64,000 bases of DNA from Gammaproteobacteria bacterium 39-13 (GTDB lineage Bacteria; Pseudomonadota; Gammaproteobacteria; Berkiellales; Berkiellaceae). The stretch lies in the NCBI GenBank assembly GCA_001898235.1, contig MKTN01000001.1, positions 1 through 64,000 on the forward strand. Direction: 5' to 3'. The position numbers were made by a program, and so were the translations under genes. The notes beneath the pieces were generated by a model. That model was given only the letters and a program-made list of their open reading frames with translations, ran no database searches and was not told where the DNA came from. Numbering within the stretch: the stretch's first letter is position 1; every line of letters begins with the position of its first letter. Positions 34,756 through 43,981 of this stretch are shown here, piece after piece.

Positions 34756-35652
34756 ATGATAAAAAATTGCATATTCACCTGCTTTCTTTTATGTTTCCTT
34801 ACGCAAGCCGTCGCAGCACCTTCTTTTAAATGCTTACAAAATCAGCATAATTATGGCATCCCTGCTACGTCAACTGTGCTTGATGAAATAGAGAAAACCT
34901 TACCTACTGAACCTCCTCTTAGTAAAAGTGGCAAAAGCCTTGTTACCATCAATAAATTTGGCTTCGATGTCATCGATGATGCCTCTTTACAAGAAAGTTG
35001 GTTAGTAAATGATATTGTCCAATTTAGTAAAACTGCAAAATCTCCTATGCTTGAAATTGGTGGGGGTTATGGACGCTTGAGTAAACACATGCTCAATGCC
35101 GGTGCAACAGTTATTTACAATGATTTAGAACCTTCTCACCTTATCTATGGACGCAAAAATATCAGTCCATCACAAAGGGAACATTTGTATTTAAATGCCT
35201 TTGTTTTTCCAAGAGGCATGATCTTAAAGCCAAATAGCTTATCCGGTGTTGTCATGTATCGCGTTGCGCATTTTATGCAACCAGATGAATTTGAAGAAGG
35301 TATTGCAAAAATTAAACGTTGGCTTGTACCCGGTGGAAAAATATTTATTGCCGTATTACCTCCGCAACATGGAGAATTCCGTGATAAGGTTTTATCTACT
35401 TATGAAAAGCGCTGGCAAGAAGGCAATCTATGGCCAGGATATAGTTTTTCAAGCCTTGAGATCCTGCCAGAACAAGCTTATGCACTTCCTCGTCACCTCC
35501 ATTTAATGGATCAACGTCCATTAGAAAGCGTATTGAAAAAGTATGGTTTTACTGTCGAGAAAACTGGTTTCATCGATATGAAAAAATTTGGTAATAGCGA
35601 AAAGCGTACTGGCCAAGAACTGTTTGGTATTGTTGCTAAAAAAGAAAGTTGA
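34756..35652 (+). CDS. SAM-dependent methyltransferase with signal peptide (second)
   Basis: 298 residues from the ATG at 34756, which gives the clean signal peptide KNCIFTCFLLCFLTQAVAA; earlier in-frame ATGs at 34705 and 34735 bury it. The class I methyltransferase core is LEIGGGYGRLSKHMLNAGATVIYNDLEPSH, with an acidic motif II and a later VPGGKIFIAVLP strand. Unlike the other exported methyltransferase, it has no (D/N)PPF motif, so small molecules or carboxyl/O-methylation are possible. Start choice moderate. Confidence 0.8.
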   Translation: MIKNCIFTCFLLCFLTQAVAAPSFKCLQNQHNYGIPATSTVLDEIEKTLPTEPPLSKSGKSLVTINKFGFDVIDDASLQESWLVNDIVQFSKTAKSPMLEIGGGYGRLSKHMLNAGATVIYNDLEPSHLIYGRKNISPSQREHLYLNAFVFPRGMILKPNSLSGVVMYRVAHFMQPDEFEEGIAKIKRWLVPGGKIFIAVLPPQHGEFRDKVLSTYEKRWQEGNLWPGYSFSSLEILPEQAYALPRHLHLMDQRPLESVLKKYGFTVEKTGFIDMKKFGNSEKRTGQELFGIVAKKES

Positions 35653-35705
35653 ACTTTCTTCTCTTTCATACGGTCCATCTGTAAAAATGAAATACAGGTG
35701 GACTG

Positions 35706-36200
35706 ATGAAATCCCTACTGTTGGCAATATTACTTATTTCAACAAATGTTTCATTTGCTTGTGGCTCTTCTGGTTGCCAACCAACATGCAAACCTTGTAC
35801 TTTTAATTGTAAGCAATGTAGACCCTATCATACTGGTTTGCTATATAGTGGGTGGACGGTGGCTTACCCCAATGCGTTTCCTAATCCTTATCCAAATATT
35901 GATTGCCAAGGCGTAATGAAAACCTTTTATCCACCTCCATGCCAATGTTACAACTGCACCAACGTACGAGGCTCATCACGCAAAGCGACACGCTATCCTC
36001 TTCATCGTGATTATAGAAGCACAACTATCTTGCTAGAAGGTCTCTACGTTGCGCCTGGAAACGAATACAGCAGTGATTTCTATTATGCGCCTCCTGATAG
36101 CGGAAGTCGTATTTATTATTTTTATAATGATAATGTCGAGAAAGTATATTTTACATATGATGCCTATGGAAATGCCATTTATTTAGAGAAAAGAGACTAG
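35706..36200 (+). CDS. exported Cys/Tyr-rich hypothetical protein
   Basis: 164 residues with a signal peptide (SLLLAILLISTNVSFA). The first 35 mature residues contain eight cysteines (CGSSGCQPTCKPCTFNCKQC), and further pairs follow (PPPCQCYNCTN), suggesting a disulphide-locked or metal-binding head. The C-terminal part is Tyr-rich beta-like (YYFYNDNVEKVYFTYDAYG). AGGTGG precedes the ATG. Not recognised; likely periplasmic or surface-exposed. Confidence 0.65.
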   Translation: MKSLLLAILLISTNVSFACGSSGCQPTCKPCTFNCKQCRPYHTGLLYSGWTVAYPNAFPNPYPNIDCQGVMKTFYPPPCQCYNCTNVRGSSRKATRYPLHRDYRSTTILLEGLYVAPGNEYSSDFYYAPPDSGSRIYYFYNDNVEKVYFTYDAYGNAIYLEKRD

Positions 36201-36315
36201 AAGCTTGTTCTCATTCTTTGATGCTAGCTCTTCTACACTACTTATTTACTAAGGTGTAAAAACTGCTGCTCTAAAACCTGTACTGAGCCTGAATCCAAAA
36301 TTTTCATTTTTAGCG

Positions 36316-36837
36316 TCAATGGCAGGTTTTGATATTTTCAATGCTATATTCATGTAATTTTTGCGGAACAGGGTAAGGATAAACATTATTTTTTCTTTTC
36401 AAAAAAGTGAAAAAATCTGCATTTGCCATCGCATTTTCCCAATGCAGCTTTAGGACAATAACATTTTTGCTGACTTGCATTCCCTCTTGCGAAACACTAC
36501 CACAAGCCCCTCGGTTTCCCCAAAATATTGAGCTTAAGATGCCGTCTTTACAGCTAGCCCATATTTGACGAGTCTCAATCCCATCATGAGAGGAAGTTCT
36601 AATTTTATTAACACGTCCGATGATATATCCATTTTTATGGTAGAGCGATATTATCACGGGCCACGGTCCGCCTTTGGCAAATAAATCAGAAGGATCTGTA
36701 ATAAACCCTTCCCAAGTTCCTGTGTAATCTTGACAATTTGCACCAGTATACTTGGGTAAAGCAATCTCATTAACATTTGCAGCTTGTAAGGTAGTAGAAA
36801 ACCCTACCATTACTATCATCATTTTCAGAAACTTCAT
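36316..36837 (-). CDS. hypothetical exported protein
   Basis: 173 residues with a signal peptide (LKMMIVMVGFSTTLQA). The mature part has four cysteines and a beta-rich pattern (GTWEGFITDP, VIISLYHKNGYIIGRVNK and VIVLKLHWENA) recalling lipocalin- or DUF-type small-ligand barrels. AGAGGG precedes the ATG. It is 11 bases downstream of the HdeD-like gene, so they are probably co-transcribed. Not recognised. Confidence 0.65.
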   Translation of the reverse strand: MKFLKMMIVMVGFSTTLQAANVNEIALPKYTGANCQDYTGTWEGFITDPSDLFAKGGPWPVIISLYHKNGYIIGRVNKIRTSSHDGIETRQIWASCKDGILSSIFWGNRGACGSVSQEGMQVSKNVIVLKLHWENAMANADFFTFLKRKNNVYPYPVPQKLHEYSIENIKTCH

Positions 36838-36848
36838 TCTTCCCTCTT

Positions 36849-37397
36849 TTATGCGCGGACAGAACGAGCATATAATGCTGCCATAATAAATCCCCAGCCA
36901 AAAAACATCATATCAATCCCAACAAATAAGCCAATGATGAATAAGCTGGATGCAGGCATTTCGGCTATGATCATTACCCCTAGAATGAGCGTGATAAGTC
37001 CGCTGGCAAAGCTCCAACCCCAGCTAGGATAACGCATTATCAGAGAAAAAATAGCACGAGAAATGCCAATAAAAATAAAAAAGATAGCCAATAATACCGT
37101 CAGTGAAACTGCGCTGGGAACAGGACTGAACATAAACATCAAACCAAGGATTATATAAAGAATGCCCATGATTAAATTATATGAAAAACCAGGTCCCTTG
37201 CTGCGCCAAAACTGTAATGTATTTACAGTAATTACCACACCGCCGCAAAGAAACAGTGCACCTAAAAATATAATAGATAGTAATGTGGTAAATGCAGCAG
37301 CACTGATAGCAAGTGCACCTAAAATCAGAAGGCCTATTCCCCAAGCAAGTAGCCAGCCCCAATTTTTAGGATAAATTGTTAGATCTAAATTTTTCAT
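36849..37397 (-). CDS. HdeD/DUF308 family membrane protein
   Basis: 182 residues with about six membrane helices: WGWLLAWGIGLLILGALAI, LLSIIFLGALFLCGGVVI, SYNLIMGILYIILGLMFM and others. The pattern of paired helices with G-x-L-x-I-x-x-G matches HdeD, which aids survival in acid in enteric bacteria. AGGGGC precedes the ATG. First gene of a probable two-gene unit with the exported protein downstream. Confidence 0.88.
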   Translation of the reverse strand: MKNLDLTIYPKNWGWLLAWGIGLLILGALAISAAAFTTLLSIIFLGALFLCGGVVITVNTLQFWRSKGPGFSYNLIMGILYIILGLMFMFSPVPSAVSLTVLLAIFFIFIGISRAIFSLIMRYPSWGWSFASGLITLILGVMIIAEMPASSLFIIGLFVGIDMMFFGWGFIMAALYARSVRA

Positions 37398-37514
37398 TCA
37401 GCCCCTACCTGTTTATGCTTCAATGATTTGCAACGAATAGGAATACAAACAACTATAATACATAAAGGCTTAAAATACATTTTCAGTAGCTTTTGCCTAA
37501 ATAAAAGGACAATC

Positions 37515-38354
37515 ATGAAAACGCTTCCAGATATTACTAAAAATCTCATCGAAGCCATTGAAAATAATGAACTGAAATTGCCTACACAACCTGAAGTTGC
37601 TGTACGTATCCGAGAGTGTGCTGAAGATCCAAATGTCACCCCTCTTAAACTCGCAAAAGTTATCAGTCATGATCCAGTTCTTACGGCGCGATTTATCCAA
37701 ATTGCAAATAGCCCGACAAGTCGAGGGGTAGTAGCAATTGAATCGTTACCTAACGTTATCAGTCGTTTGGGTGTCCCATTTGTGAGTAATCTTGCCACCG
37801 GTCTTGCAATGGAACAAATATTTCAGGCAACAAATGAAACCATAGATCAACTAATGTATGAGGCCTGGAGTTCGAGTACGTACGTGGCAGCTTATGCTCA
37901 TGTATTAGCTAAAAGATTCTCTACTATTCCTTCAGAAATCGCCTCTTTAGCAGGCTTAATGCATCAAATTGGTGTCTTACCTATTCTCGTCTATGCGCAA
38001 GATAATGATATGCTAATTGAAGATAAGCAATTACTATTGGCTTTGATTAAAGAATATCATCCTAAAATTGGTGGGGCTATTCTACACTCTTGGGAATTTC
38101 CGCGTGAAATCTCAAGCTTACCCACACAATTATATCTACCGACGCCAGAAGATGCTAACAAACCACAATTAATTGATGTAGTTCAAGTCGCATTATTCAA
38201 AACACAAGCGTTGAAAAAGAATTTTATTGAAATGGAAATGTTATATCCAGCATTGCACAAGCAATTAAATTTAGATGATGAATCACCATTAGAAAATGAT
38301 GCTTTTAAAAATGATCTACAAGAATCAGTAAGATTTTATTGTCAATTATCTTAG
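37515..38354 (+). CDS. HDOD-domain signalling protein
   Basis: 279 residues from the ATG at 37515 (AAAGGAC upstream). The HDOD pattern begins LKLPTQPEVAVRIRECAED and continues with KVISHDPVLTARFIQIANS and FSTIPSEIASLAGLMHQIGVLPIL. HDOD proteins are a catalytically inactive HD-like fold used in bacterial signalling and c-di-GMP networks. No partner domain is attached. A perfect hairpin follows the stop. Confidence 0.9.
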   Translation: MKTLPDITKNLIEAIENNELKLPTQPEVAVRIRECAEDPNVTPLKLAKVISHDPVLTARFIQIANSPTSRGVVAIESLPNVISRLGVPFVSNLATGLAMEQIFQATNETIDQLMYEAWSSSTYVAAYAHVLAKRFSTIPSEIASLAGLMHQIGVLPILVYAQDNDMLIEDKQLLLALIKEYHPKIGGAILHSWEFPREISSLPTQLYLPTPEDANKPQLIDVVQVALFKTQALKKNFIEMEMLYPALHKQLNLDDESPLENDAFKNDLQESVRFYCQLS

Positions 38355-38358
38355 TGGA

Positions 38359-38382
38359 GCTGCGACAGCAAGCTGTCGCAGC
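38359..38382. terminator. perfect hairpin between convergent genes
   Basis: GCTGCGACAG/CTGTCGCAGC with a 4-base loop, between the HDOD stop (38354) and the kinase gene stop (38393). No U tract. Confidence 0.6.
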
Positions 38383-38392
38383 AATGAACTGA

Positions 38393-41300
38393 TTAGGTAA
38401 CCACCAATTTACGTCTAAAGGCCTCAGCCAAAATATCTTCAGAATAATCTACTTCTTTTTGACAAGCGTAGTTTGTGGCTGGAAAACGAAGGTTTTTTCT
38501 CTCTACTACCTTTTTCTTCCTTTGCACATCTGTAAGCATCGGATCTCTTAAGATAGAAGGGTTTGTATTATTCAATGAAAGGCTTGAGAAAAACAGCGCA
38601 AAGTCCTCCTCCGCCATATCTTCATTCACTTGTTCATCCTTTAACGGTTCATAGAATGGACCAAATAATTTCTCTTCAGCCATTCTCACCAATTCTTGTA
38701 CATTTGTTGCGGTAGAATCTGCATCAACAAGCTTAATCAAGATCTCTTTAAACTCTGGACGCGCAGCATATACAGCCAAATCCTCTTTATACCTCTTCGC
38801 ATAAGATTGATAAGCAGTTAATTTTGAGCCCAGATTCCGTCTTTGGATAGGATCAGTCGTGAGTTCATATTCTCCCCTTATCTCTTTATTCATCGCCTGC
38901 AATTGCACTACATGCGCGATAGTATGAATAATAGCTGCATAAGTTTCGTCATATTTTGGCTTGCTGCTTGCTGTTGGCATTACTTTAGTAGACATAAAGT
39001 AATCTAGATCTTGAACAAGTCTGGGCTGCTTTAACCAAGAAGCAATATTCGTTTGGAAGGGTTTTTGCTCACGTACAAGCCATTTATCTTGAAGATCCAT
39101 AAATTGCTCTTGCACTGCTGTACCTACTAGTGACATGAGCTCTTCGTTCTCTTTACCACTTGCAAGCTTTTCCGGGTTTCCATCTACCATAAACGTAAGA
39201 TCGCGCTGTAAAACACCAATGTAAGGTACAATATCTTCACCCGCAACGATCCTATCCTTGGCATGCTGGCGATATGCTTTAAAATTAAAGCTACTACTAA
39301 AAAGCTTTTCTGCGGCATTAAGCATTTTAATAATTGCAGGATCGTCTCGCAGGAAAGATAATCGTGATACTGTATTGAAATTCAATCCACCAAAAAGAGC
39401 ATGGGCCGTTTGAAAATCGCCAAGCGCGATACTTTTATCCATTGCAACTGTAAAAAACTTGAAGAGTCGTCTTTGGTGTTTTTCATTTTTTGCCAGCAAA
39501 ATTTCGGTGGCAACTCGTTCCGATATGGTATTAAACAGATCGACACATTCATTAATAGGTAATTTTGCACCACCTTTATTCACATGTTTAGAAAAATTAT
39601 TATTATGGAATTCCGAAAGGCCAATTCTTTTCATTAAAGAAATTTGGTATCCCTTTAAGTCACTGGCAAATCTCGTTGCATGCTTCTCTATGTGAGGATT
39701 GAAATTATTTACTAAATTTTCACGAAGATAAGACGAAATATTCTCAGGCGGTGTCGGCAACACGGAGGAAGGTACTAAAGTTTTATTATAAGCAGATTTA
39801 CGTTTTTTAGCATCGCTCACTTCCTTTTGAAGGGCGCTACGCATGTCCAACAAATCAACATCAAGTGGTTCAAGCTGATGAAAAAAGTCATCTAATCCAT
39901 CTTCTACTTTGCTTAAAAATTCACTTTTGACATCAGCTCGAAGTAACTCACCAATGAATATTCGCGCATTATGAACATAGGCTTGTCTGGTTGCCTTGGT
40001 TTTGCTCGCAGATAAGTACTCGATATGTAAGTCATTAAAGAATTTAACGGGTGAAATAAGTGAATAAAATGCAGCCGCTATCGCTCGATAATCGCCTATG
40101 GTATAAGCAATAGATTTGGGGTTACCAGTTACCTCTTGTGGATCTCTAAAACCCGACAATAATTGTCCAACATAAGTAGATTTCGTTTGCGGGCCTACTG
40201 AATGTACTCTTCGTACTCCTTGCTTATGTTCATAAATAATTTTCTTGATCTCAGGATCATATTTACTTTCCGGAAGTTTTTCTAATGCAGCAATAAATCT
40301 ATCTTTTATTGCGGACAAAGAACCTCTCTCATTTGGAGAAACTCTTATCAAAGACGCATAAAAGCTTCTTGGTAACTCTAAATCATCTCTAAACAGGATG
40401 CCTAATGAATAACGATCAGATGCAAATGAAAAAGTTGCTTTTTCGCCTAGTTGAAAAATCTTAGAGCCCGGGTGAGCAACTCGAATTTCGCGAGGCAAGT
40501 AGCGTAAAGGAGTACCATTGGGTGCTTTATCTGCTTTAACGTCGGTGAAGTTACCTTTGCTATCAGTGTCTACCTGAAAGGAAAACCCAAAATCAATTGG
40601 TTTAACATCTACATAATTACCTAAAACCACCGCCATTAAATTTGCATGTTTTAGATCTCCATGCACTACCTTTCTATGATGCAATTCTTCGGCGACTTGA
40701 CAACTTTGGTATCCAGCAAGAAGCTTTTGTACCATGGTTAAAGCTTCTTTACCTTGCTTTCTCTTTTTATCTTGTTCGTCTTTGGTATAGACATGCCCTG
40801 CCGCTAGGGTGTTCGTATAAATATGTTGAAATAGTTCTTTACCTTTACGTAACTCAGTGATGGTATACGTTTTTTCGACAGCATCTCTACCTTTGAAAGA
40901 TTTCACACCATCTAAGCTACGTAGCGCATGTCCCTTAAAATAACCGATAAGCTTTGCAACGTTATTTTCATTATCATTGCTCGCCGTTTTATCAATTCCT
41001 TCAATTTTAACTGCAAAACACCTACCAGATTTATCTTGCGCAATCTTGACCTTGCCGTACCATCCTTCCCCTAGATAATCATGTACAGCCATGGCATAAA
41101 CTTTACCATCAACACGAATAAATGAATGAGCAAGATTAGAATCTTTTCTGTCATATTTTACGGGGATTAAACTTTGTAAAATGTCATCAGCATTTTTTAA
41201 ACCTTGTGCGAGAAAAGCTTTTAAAGAGGTAATATCTTCTTCATTAGGCTCTTCTAGTGCTAATAATTGCTGACTAGCTTTTTCAATTGTCTCAAGGCTT

Positions 41301-41932
41301 TCTTGTTTTATAGTCTCTAACGTTTGTTCTAGTTCTTTTTTAAAACCAACACGTGAAGCATCAAATTCTTTAACAATCAAGTCTCGAATGTTGTTTAAAC
41401 TTTTAGTAATTTCTGCTTGCAATGTCGATTTTATAGATGCCTTCTCAACCCCATTTCGTACATCCGCCTTTAGACTTTCAAGTCTATTTAGCAAGGAAGC
41501 AACAACATCAAATTGACTCAGTTTGGCCTTAAAGTGATCTTCTGCTTTCTTCCAACTTTTTTCATCTATATCCAACGCCCAAACTGTAGGTTTGGAAGCG
41601 ACAGCGGTTTGCATGCGTAATTCTTGATTTTGCTTGGCTTGTTGATTGGTTGGCAATGCTTTGACTATCGCATTCAAGGTTGATAATTCAATCTCAGGTG
41701 CAATAATATTTATCCGTCGTTTCAATGTCCTTAAAAATTCTTTTTGCTCTTCAATCATGAGCTCTTTTTCTTTTAAGGTTAGCAAAGAAAATATTTGCTT
41801 TAATGCTTCAATATCAGGATTTTTTTGGTATAAACTTGCCATTTCTTCAAAAGTTGTTGAAGAGGGATTTTGTATCACTTTGGTCACTGCAAATTGCATT
41901 TGATCAAAACCAAAAGAAGGTGTTGTTAACAT
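38393..41932 (-). CDS. effector-type Ser/Thr protein kinase fused to a REM-RasGEF module
   Basis: 1179 residues. After a helical N-terminal region (1-270) comes a eukaryotic-type kinase: glycine loop LGEGWYGKV (288-293), FAVKIEG with Lys309, catalytic VVHGDLKHANL (Asp426, an HGD in place of HRD), and PIDFGFS (Asp447). Next is a REM-like segment (about 595-695, YSLISPVKFFNDLHIEYL), then a CDC25/RasGEF core at about 755-930. In that core are CVDLFNTISERVATEIL, FKFFTVAMDKSIALGDFQ, FGGLNFNTVSRL, NFKAYRQ and IVPYIGVLQRDLTFMVDGNP. The last is near-diagnostic for RasGEF. GAGGT lies upstream. Expected to be secreted into host cells to phosphorylate proteins and load GTP on a Ras-like GTPase. The domain reading comes from motifs; activity is inferred. 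Confidence 0.88.
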   Translation of the reverse strand: MLTTPSFGFDQMQFAVTKVIQNPSSTTFEEMASLYQKNPDIEALKQIFSLLTLKEKELMIEEQKEFLRTLKRRINIIAPEIELSTLNAIVKALPTNQQAKQNQELRMQTAVASKPTVWALDIDEKSWKKAEDHFKAKLSQFDVVASLLNRLESLKADVRNGVEKASIKSTLQAEITKSLNNIRDLIVKEFDASRVGFKKELEQTLETIKQESLETIEKASQQLLALEEPNEEDITSLKAFLAQGLKNADDILQSLIPVKYDRKDSNLAHSFIRVDGKVYAMAVHDYLGEGWYGKVKIAQDKSGRCFAVKIEGIDKTASNDNENNVAKLIGYFKGHALRSLDGVKSFKGRDAVEKTYTITELRKGKELFQHIYTNTLAAGHVYTKDEQDKKRKQGKEALTMVQKLLAGYQSCQVAEELHHRKVVHGDLKHANLMAVVLGNYVDVKPIDFGFSFQVDTDSKGNFTDVKADKAPNGTPLRYLPREIRVAHPGSKIFQLGEKATFSFASDRYSLGILFRDDLELPRSFYASLIRVSPNERGSLSAIKDRFIAALEKLPESKYDPEIKKIIYEHKQGVRRVHSVGPQTKSTYVGQLLSGFRDPQEVTGNPKSIAYTIGDYRAIAAAFYSLISPVKFFNDLHIEYLSASKTKATRQAYVHNARIFIGELLRADVKSEFLSKVEDGLDDFFHQLEPLDVDLLDMRSALQKEVSDAKKRKSAYNKTLVPSSVLPTPPENISSYLRENLVNNFNPHIEKHATRFASDLKGYQISLMKRIGLSEFHNNNFSKHVNKGGAKLPINECVDLFNTISERVATEILLAKNEKHQRRLFKFFTVAMDKSIALGDFQTAHALFGGLNFNTVSRLSFLRDDPAIIKMLNAAEKLFSSSFNFKAYRQHAKDRIVAGEDIVPYIGVLQRDLTFMVDGNPEKLASGKENEELMSLVGTAVQEQFMDLQDKWLVREQKPFQTNIASWLKQPRLVQDLDYFMSTKVMPTASSKPKYDETYAAIIHTIAHVVQLQAMNKEIRGEYELTTDPIQRRNLGSKLTAYQSYAKRYKEDLAVYAARPEFKEILIKLVDADSTATNVQELVRMAEEKLFGPFYEPLKDEQVNEDMAEEDFALFFSSLSLNNTNPSILRDPMLTDVQRKKKVVERKNLRFPATNYACQKEVDYSEDILAEAFRRKLVVT

Positions 41933-42141
41933 GGATCGTTACCTCGATTCAGGCAATAACTTGTAGCATTCATTCAATTTTTTATTTTATGTGAATTAAC
42001 ACAGTCTTCCTTGATAAAATTCAGCTATCAAACCAATCCGTGTAATGGTTTCAGACTATAGTTAATATACCTAGTGCATAGGTTGGTCAATAGAAATGTG
42101 CGATGCACCACAAAAAATATTATTTTTACGAGGAGAACGAT

Positions 42142-43032
42142 ATGAGTTCCTCACATATGAATGTCGCTTTAATTGGTTTAGGTAAAATGGGAACTGTATT
42201 AGGACAAAGGATCTTACTTGGTAATTTTCCACTTACAGTTTACAACCGAACCGCGATAAAAATGCAACCGCTCACTCACCTAGGAGCAAAAGGTGCACAA
42301 ACCACGCAAGAAGCTGTTCAAAACGCAGACGTCGTCATCACTTGTTTATTTGATGATGCTGCAGTATTAGAAACAGTACAAGGCAAACAAGGTTTTTTAT
42401 CTGCCCTCAAACCAAATGCCATTCATATTGGTACTTCTACTATTCTTCCTCAAACATCTAAAATACTTTCACAACTTCATAAGGAACAAGGAAGTATCTA
42501 TATTGCTGCCAATGTATTAGGTGTGCCTAAAGTAGCGCAAAAAGGGGAGTTAACGACCATCGTTGCAGGTGATAAGCAAACCATTGAAAAACTCACAGGA
42601 CTATTTCACTCCTATTCTTCTACCATCATTCATGTTGGTATTGAACCTTTTCATGCTAACGTGGTTAAAATATGTATGAATTATTTATTAGCTTCTGCTA
42701 TAGAAACTATGGGTGAAATTTATACCTTTGCTGAAAAAAATACGGTTGATTTAAATATCATTCATACTTTGTTTCATAACGTTTTTGCTCATCCTGCTTT
42801 TAAGCTCTATATCGATAAAATTAAAGCGCGCAATTTTGAGGAAGTTAATTTCAGTCTAGACGGTGGCTTTAAAGATTTACGACTTTTCCAAACCGCTTTT
42901 GCTGATGCGCGTGTTGTGCCAGACGTCGCCAATATTCTCATGAATAAATTCTTGATTGCTTTAGCACAAGGAATGGAGACAAAAGATTGGAGTGCAGTGA
43001 CAGAGGTAACACGTCAACAATCAGGATTATAG
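42142..43032 (+). CDS. NAD(P)-binding 6PGDH/3-hydroxyisobutyrate dehydrogenase-like protein
   Basis: 296 residues from the ATG at 42142 (AGGAG upstream). The Rossmann motif ALIGLGKMGTVLGQRIL is followed by VIITCLFDDAAV-type wording and the mid-domain KICMNYLLASAIETMGEIY, where Lys is the usual catalytic residue. It matches the beta-hydroxyacid dehydrogenase/glyoxylate reductase superfamily. The first conserved helix (usually GxGxMGxxMAxxL) is intact. Substrate unknown. A dispersed palindrome follows the stop. Confidence 0.88.
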   Translation: MSSSHMNVALIGLGKMGTVLGQRILLGNFPLTVYNRTAIKMQPLTHLGAKGAQTTQEAVQNADVVITCLFDDAAVLETVQGKQGFLSALKPNAIHIGTSTILPQTSKILSQLHKEQGSIYIAANVLGVPKVAQKGELTTIVAGDKQTIEKLTGLFHSYSSTIIHVGIEPFHANVVKICMNYLLASAIETMGEIYTFAEKNTVDLNIIHTLFHNVFAHPAFKLYIDKIKARNFEEVNFSLDGGFKDLRLFQTAFADARVVPDVANILMNKFLIALAQGMETKDWSAVTEVTRQQSGL

Positions 43033-43085
43033 TATTCGTATAAAATTTAATTTTTTTAGAAAAAGATTTAAACTACAACAGGCTT

Positions 43086-43155
43086 TCATTGCGAGCGCAA
43101 GCGAAGCATGCGCACCATTTTTTCGAATGGATTGCTTCGTTTACGCTCGCAATGA
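43086..43155. repeat. dispersed palindromic repeat (TCATTGCGAGCG type)
   Basis: TCATTGCGAGCG at the left end pairs perfectly with CGCTCGCAATGA at the right. Inside, the arms continue as CAAGCGAAGCA versus TAAACGAAGCA, then diverge. TCATTGCGAGCG-AAGCGAAGCAATCC elements are widespread non-coding palindromes in many Proteobacteria. No ORF is seen inside. It may act as a 3' stem-loop for either flanking gene. Confidence 0.85.
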
Positions 43156-43213
43156 CAGACAAGCAAAAAACATCATACAACTCGACAATGCTATCCTATA
43201 AATGTACGAACTA

Positions 43214-43639
43214 TCATTTTTCGAGTCTTGCACCTAACGTAATCGTTGCATTTAAAACTTTAGAGACAGGGCAGTTCTCTTTAGCATTGCCTGCAATTTC
43301 TTCAAACATGGGTTGCTCTATACCAGGCACTTTTCCTACCACCTCTAATAAAATAGTGGTAATTGTCCAACCTTCTCCTACCTGCTCCATCGTTAATGTT
43401 GCTTGAGTAGAAAGTTTTTCTGGCGTAAAACCCGCACGTCCTAAAAAGGCTGAAAATGCCATTGTAAAGCAACCCGCATGTGCTGCAGCAATTAATTCTT
43501 CAGGGTTAGTGCCAATGCCATTTTCAAAACGGGTTGAAAAGGAATATGCGGTATCTTTCAGCACTGTGCTTTGAGTAGAAACGGTGCCTTTACCCTGTTT
43601 TAAATCACCCGTCCATGTTGCTGATGCTGTTCTTTTCAT
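43214..43639 (-). CDS. osmC: OsmC-type organic hydroperoxide reductase
   Basis: 141 residues. The two peroxidatic/resolving cysteine contexts are intact: [14 protein letters not shown] and [11 protein letters not shown]. The N-terminus [20 protein letters not shown] is typical of OsmC. The protein reduces organic hydroperoxides as a homodimer. AAAGGAAC precedes the ATG. It lies 16 bases downstream of a small DUF2798-like membrane gene on the same strand. A diverged family member is at 62877. Confidence 0.93.
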   Translation of the reverse strand: MKRTASATWTGDLKQGKGTVSTQSTVLKDTAYSFSTRFENGIGTNPEELIAAAHAGCFTMAFSAFLGRAGFTPEKLSTQATLTMEQVGEGWTITTILLEVVGKVPGIEQPMFEEIAGNAKENCPVSKVLNATITLGARLEK

Positions 43640-43655
43640 TTCATGTTCCTTTATC

Positions 43656-43892
43656 TTAATGATTTAATGGTGCAGACTTAAATAATATCCCCATCAAAAA
43701 TCGAACAATTTTTTTTGCAGTCATGATCCCTGGAATGGCAACTGCCCAGGCAACAGGGTAGGTCTGCTTCCACATTTTCAACATGGTTTCATTAAAGCCA
43801 AAATGATAAGTCATCATCATACCAGACATAATAAGTGCCATGATCCCAGTGGTTAAAAGAAGCTCTGTTATTTGACGAAAATTCATTTTCAT
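43656..43892 (-). CDS. small DUF2798-like membrane protein
   Basis: 78 residues from an ATG at 43892; the open frame begins at 43952 but the conserved part starts here. Two hydrophobic helices are visible (TELLLTTGIMALIMSGMMMTY and YPVAWAVAIPGIMTAKKIVR). This matches the two-helix DUF2798 pattern. Close upstream of osmC, it probably shares the transcript. Function unknown. Confidence 0.75.
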   Translation of the reverse strand: MKMNFRQITELLLTTGIMALIMSGMMMTYHFGFNETMLKMWKQTYPVAWAVAIPGIMTAKKIVRFLMGILFKSAPLNH

Positions 43893-43981
43893 TTTTATAT
43901 TTGCTCTTAGGTTGATGTTAAGGTATCGAATAGGTGATGGCATAGCAAGCATTTCAACAATGTTTGTTACCTAAAACTATT

